From assembly GCA_023974075.1 (NCBI GenBank), contig CM043801.1, positions 20,577,236-20,641,235 of the forward strand: a stretch of DNA of 64,000 nt, given 5' to 3'. Position 1 is the first letter of the stretch. Each line of letters opens with the position of its first letter. Made by a program: the position numbers and the translations under genes. The stretch comes from Chaenocephalus aceratus (taxonomy: Eukaryota > Chordata > Actinopteri > Perciformes > Channichthyidae). This document shows, one piece after another, positions 62,978-64,000 of the stretch. Under the pieces are notes generated by a model. That model ran no database searches and was not told the DNA's origin. It worked only from the letters and a program-made list of their open reading frames with translations.

Positions 62978-63526
62978 TTAGAGCAGGACACATGAACAAC
63001 ACTGGTTGCCACCACTGGGAACAGTTGAATAGTTCATCTGTCTGACTATTTCTGCAAATAGTTCGTCGACCGAGCCTTTATTTTTGGCTGAAGTTTCAAT
63101 AAAAGGGCAGCTCCATTCCTGGGCCAGCGCCTTTCCTTCCCCGGAAGACACCTCTCTTTCCCCTTCCAGGTCCACCTTGTTTCCCACCAGGATCATAGGC
63201 ACCCTCTCGTATCTCTTCACCCGGATGATCTGGTCTCTCATCGGCTTGATGTCCTGGAAGCTCTGCTGGTTCACCAGGCTGTACACCAAAATAAAGCCCT
63301 GGCCGTTCTTGATGTACAGGTCTCGCATGGAGGCGAACTGCTCGGTCCCCGCCGTGTCCAGGATCTCCAGCACGGACGGGGACGAGTCCACCTCGATCTC
63401 CTTCCGGTAGAAATCCTCTATCGTCGGGTCGTACTTCTCGATGAAGGAACCCGTCACGAACTGGACAGTCAGCGCGGATTTCCCGACTCCACCCGAGCCC
63501 AAAACAACCACTTTGTACTCCCTCAT
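62978..63526 (-). CDS. rap2b: rap2b: Ras-related GTPase Rap2b
   Basis: A single uninterrupted frame of 182 codons, the normal length of Rap2 proteins (183). It is a membrane-anchored GTP/GDP switch acting on kinases such as TNIK and MINK in cytoskeletal and adhesion signalling. Visible motifs: P-loop GSGGVGKS (10-17), effector loop YDPTIEDFY with the Rap2-specific Phe39, switch II DTAGTEQ, base-recognition NKVD (116-119) and ETSAK (about 144-148). The C-terminus QCCSCVLL has a CAAX box ending in Leu (geranylgeranylation) and upstream cysteines for palmitoylation. [20 protein letters not shown] is closer to Rap2b than to Rap2a or Rap2c. The intronless coding region matches mammalian RAP2B. It sits in CG-rich DNA reaching upstream. 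Confidence 0.97.
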   Translation of the reverse strand: MREYKVVVLGSGGVGKSALTVQFVTGSFIEKYDPTIEDFYRKEIEVDSSPSVLEILDTAGTEQFASMRDLYIKNGQGFILVYSLVNQQSFQDIKPMRDQIIRVKRYERVPMILVGNKVDLEGEREVSSGEGKALAQEWSCPFIETSAKNKGSVDELFAEIVRQMNYSTVPSGGNQCCSCVLL

Positions 63527-64000
63527 GGCTGGGGGGTGAAAAAAAATAGGCAGACACTTCCTTTTTTCCGCGACGAAGCCTGCTCTGTCTCTCCCACCCG
63601 CTGACCAGCCCCGATGTTTTCAAAGCGAGCAGGCTGGGAAGGCTGCCCTCTCGCTCGGATAGGAGTCAAATCCCACGCCGGCAAATCTTCCGAGCCTGCT
63701 GGGTGACGGACTGCAGATCCGAGGAGAATCACCGCTCCTGGACATTAGCGTGGAAAATTAAAGCACATTATTTTTGATCGCCCTGTATTGTGCAACGGCG
63801 TTGGGAAGCGTGATCGCTTCTCTCCTCTTGCATGGCGTTTCCTGCCCACATCCTCAGCGCGTCAAAAGCCTAGGCACAGTTTTCTTAAAGGAGCCGTCAC
63901 CCGAAACCTCAGTCAGAGCCGTCAGATGACCAGACAGATCCTGCAGGCGCGTGCATGTCTGTGGCCTCTCTGCATGACCTCTGCCCTCATACATGACGAC
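63527..64000 (-). promoter_or_regulatory. rap2b 5' UTR and CpG-rich promoter region
   Basis: Many CG dinucleotides continue from the coding region into the upstream sequence, as in a CpG-island promoter. No TATA box or transcription start can be fixed. The long ORF in another frame over rap2b is a shadow. Confidence 0.5.

Noticed and set aside
63096..63732. Long minus-strand ORFs overlapping rap2b
   Set aside because: Other frames of the GC-rich rap2b coding region and its upstream sequence.

Overview
The window is nuclear DNA from a teleost fish, most likely a percomorph. The evidence is vertebrate genes with GT-AG introns, long GT/CA microsatellites, and a repeat load typical of fish (Ty3/gypsy elements, L2-like LINEs, tRNA-derived SINEs, hAT, Harbinger and piggyBac-like MITEs, a Tc1-like element). 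No bacterial or plasmid feature is visible. The species cannot be named from the sequence alone.

Layout. (1) 641-31509, minus strand: all 14 coding exons of one Kv-beta subunit gene (kcnab1) with a Kv-beta-1.1-type N-terminus; summed coding length is 1200 bp. Exon 2 is one base short and exon 5 one base long compared with what the protein frame needs. The 11-kb intron between exons 8 and 9 holds a Ty3/gypsy retrotransposon (4633-11763) in which integrase lies upstream of reverse transcriptase, as in Gmr1-like elements. That element is itself hit by an L2-like LINE fragment and a 770-bp Harbinger-like MITE. (2) 31510-35400: flanking DNA with a long GT array and no gene recognised. (3) 35426-40034: a candidate repeat unit with short inverted ends (ACTCTAAA) and AACTTA-rich flanks. 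It encloses a decayed gene with two C2H2 fingers and downstream exons resembling a multicopy fish gene family. (4) 41800-57240: a C1q-domain locus. One readable gene (54169-56994, plus strand: signal peptide, coiled coil, C1q domain) is broken by a 438-bp hAT MITE in its last exon. Around it lie duplicated pieces of its upstream region and first intron, which suggests decayed tandem paralogues. A truncated Sushi-like Ty3/gypsy element (minus strand, with a hAT MITE in its LTR), a LINE fragment and a Tc1-like transposase relic carrying a SINE lie between the pieces. (5) 57240-62977: apparently non-coding, with MITE fragments. (6) 62978-63526, minus strand: intact single-exon rap2b in a CG-rich setting.

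Functionally, kcnab1 encodes a cytoplasmic aldo-keto-reductase-fold subunit that inactivates Kv1 potassium channels, and rap2b encodes a membrane-anchored Ras-like GTPase. Both map to human 3q25, so the window looks like conserved synteny with a fish-specific C1q cluster remnant between them. The rest is layered transposon history whose nesting order can be read from target-site duplications.
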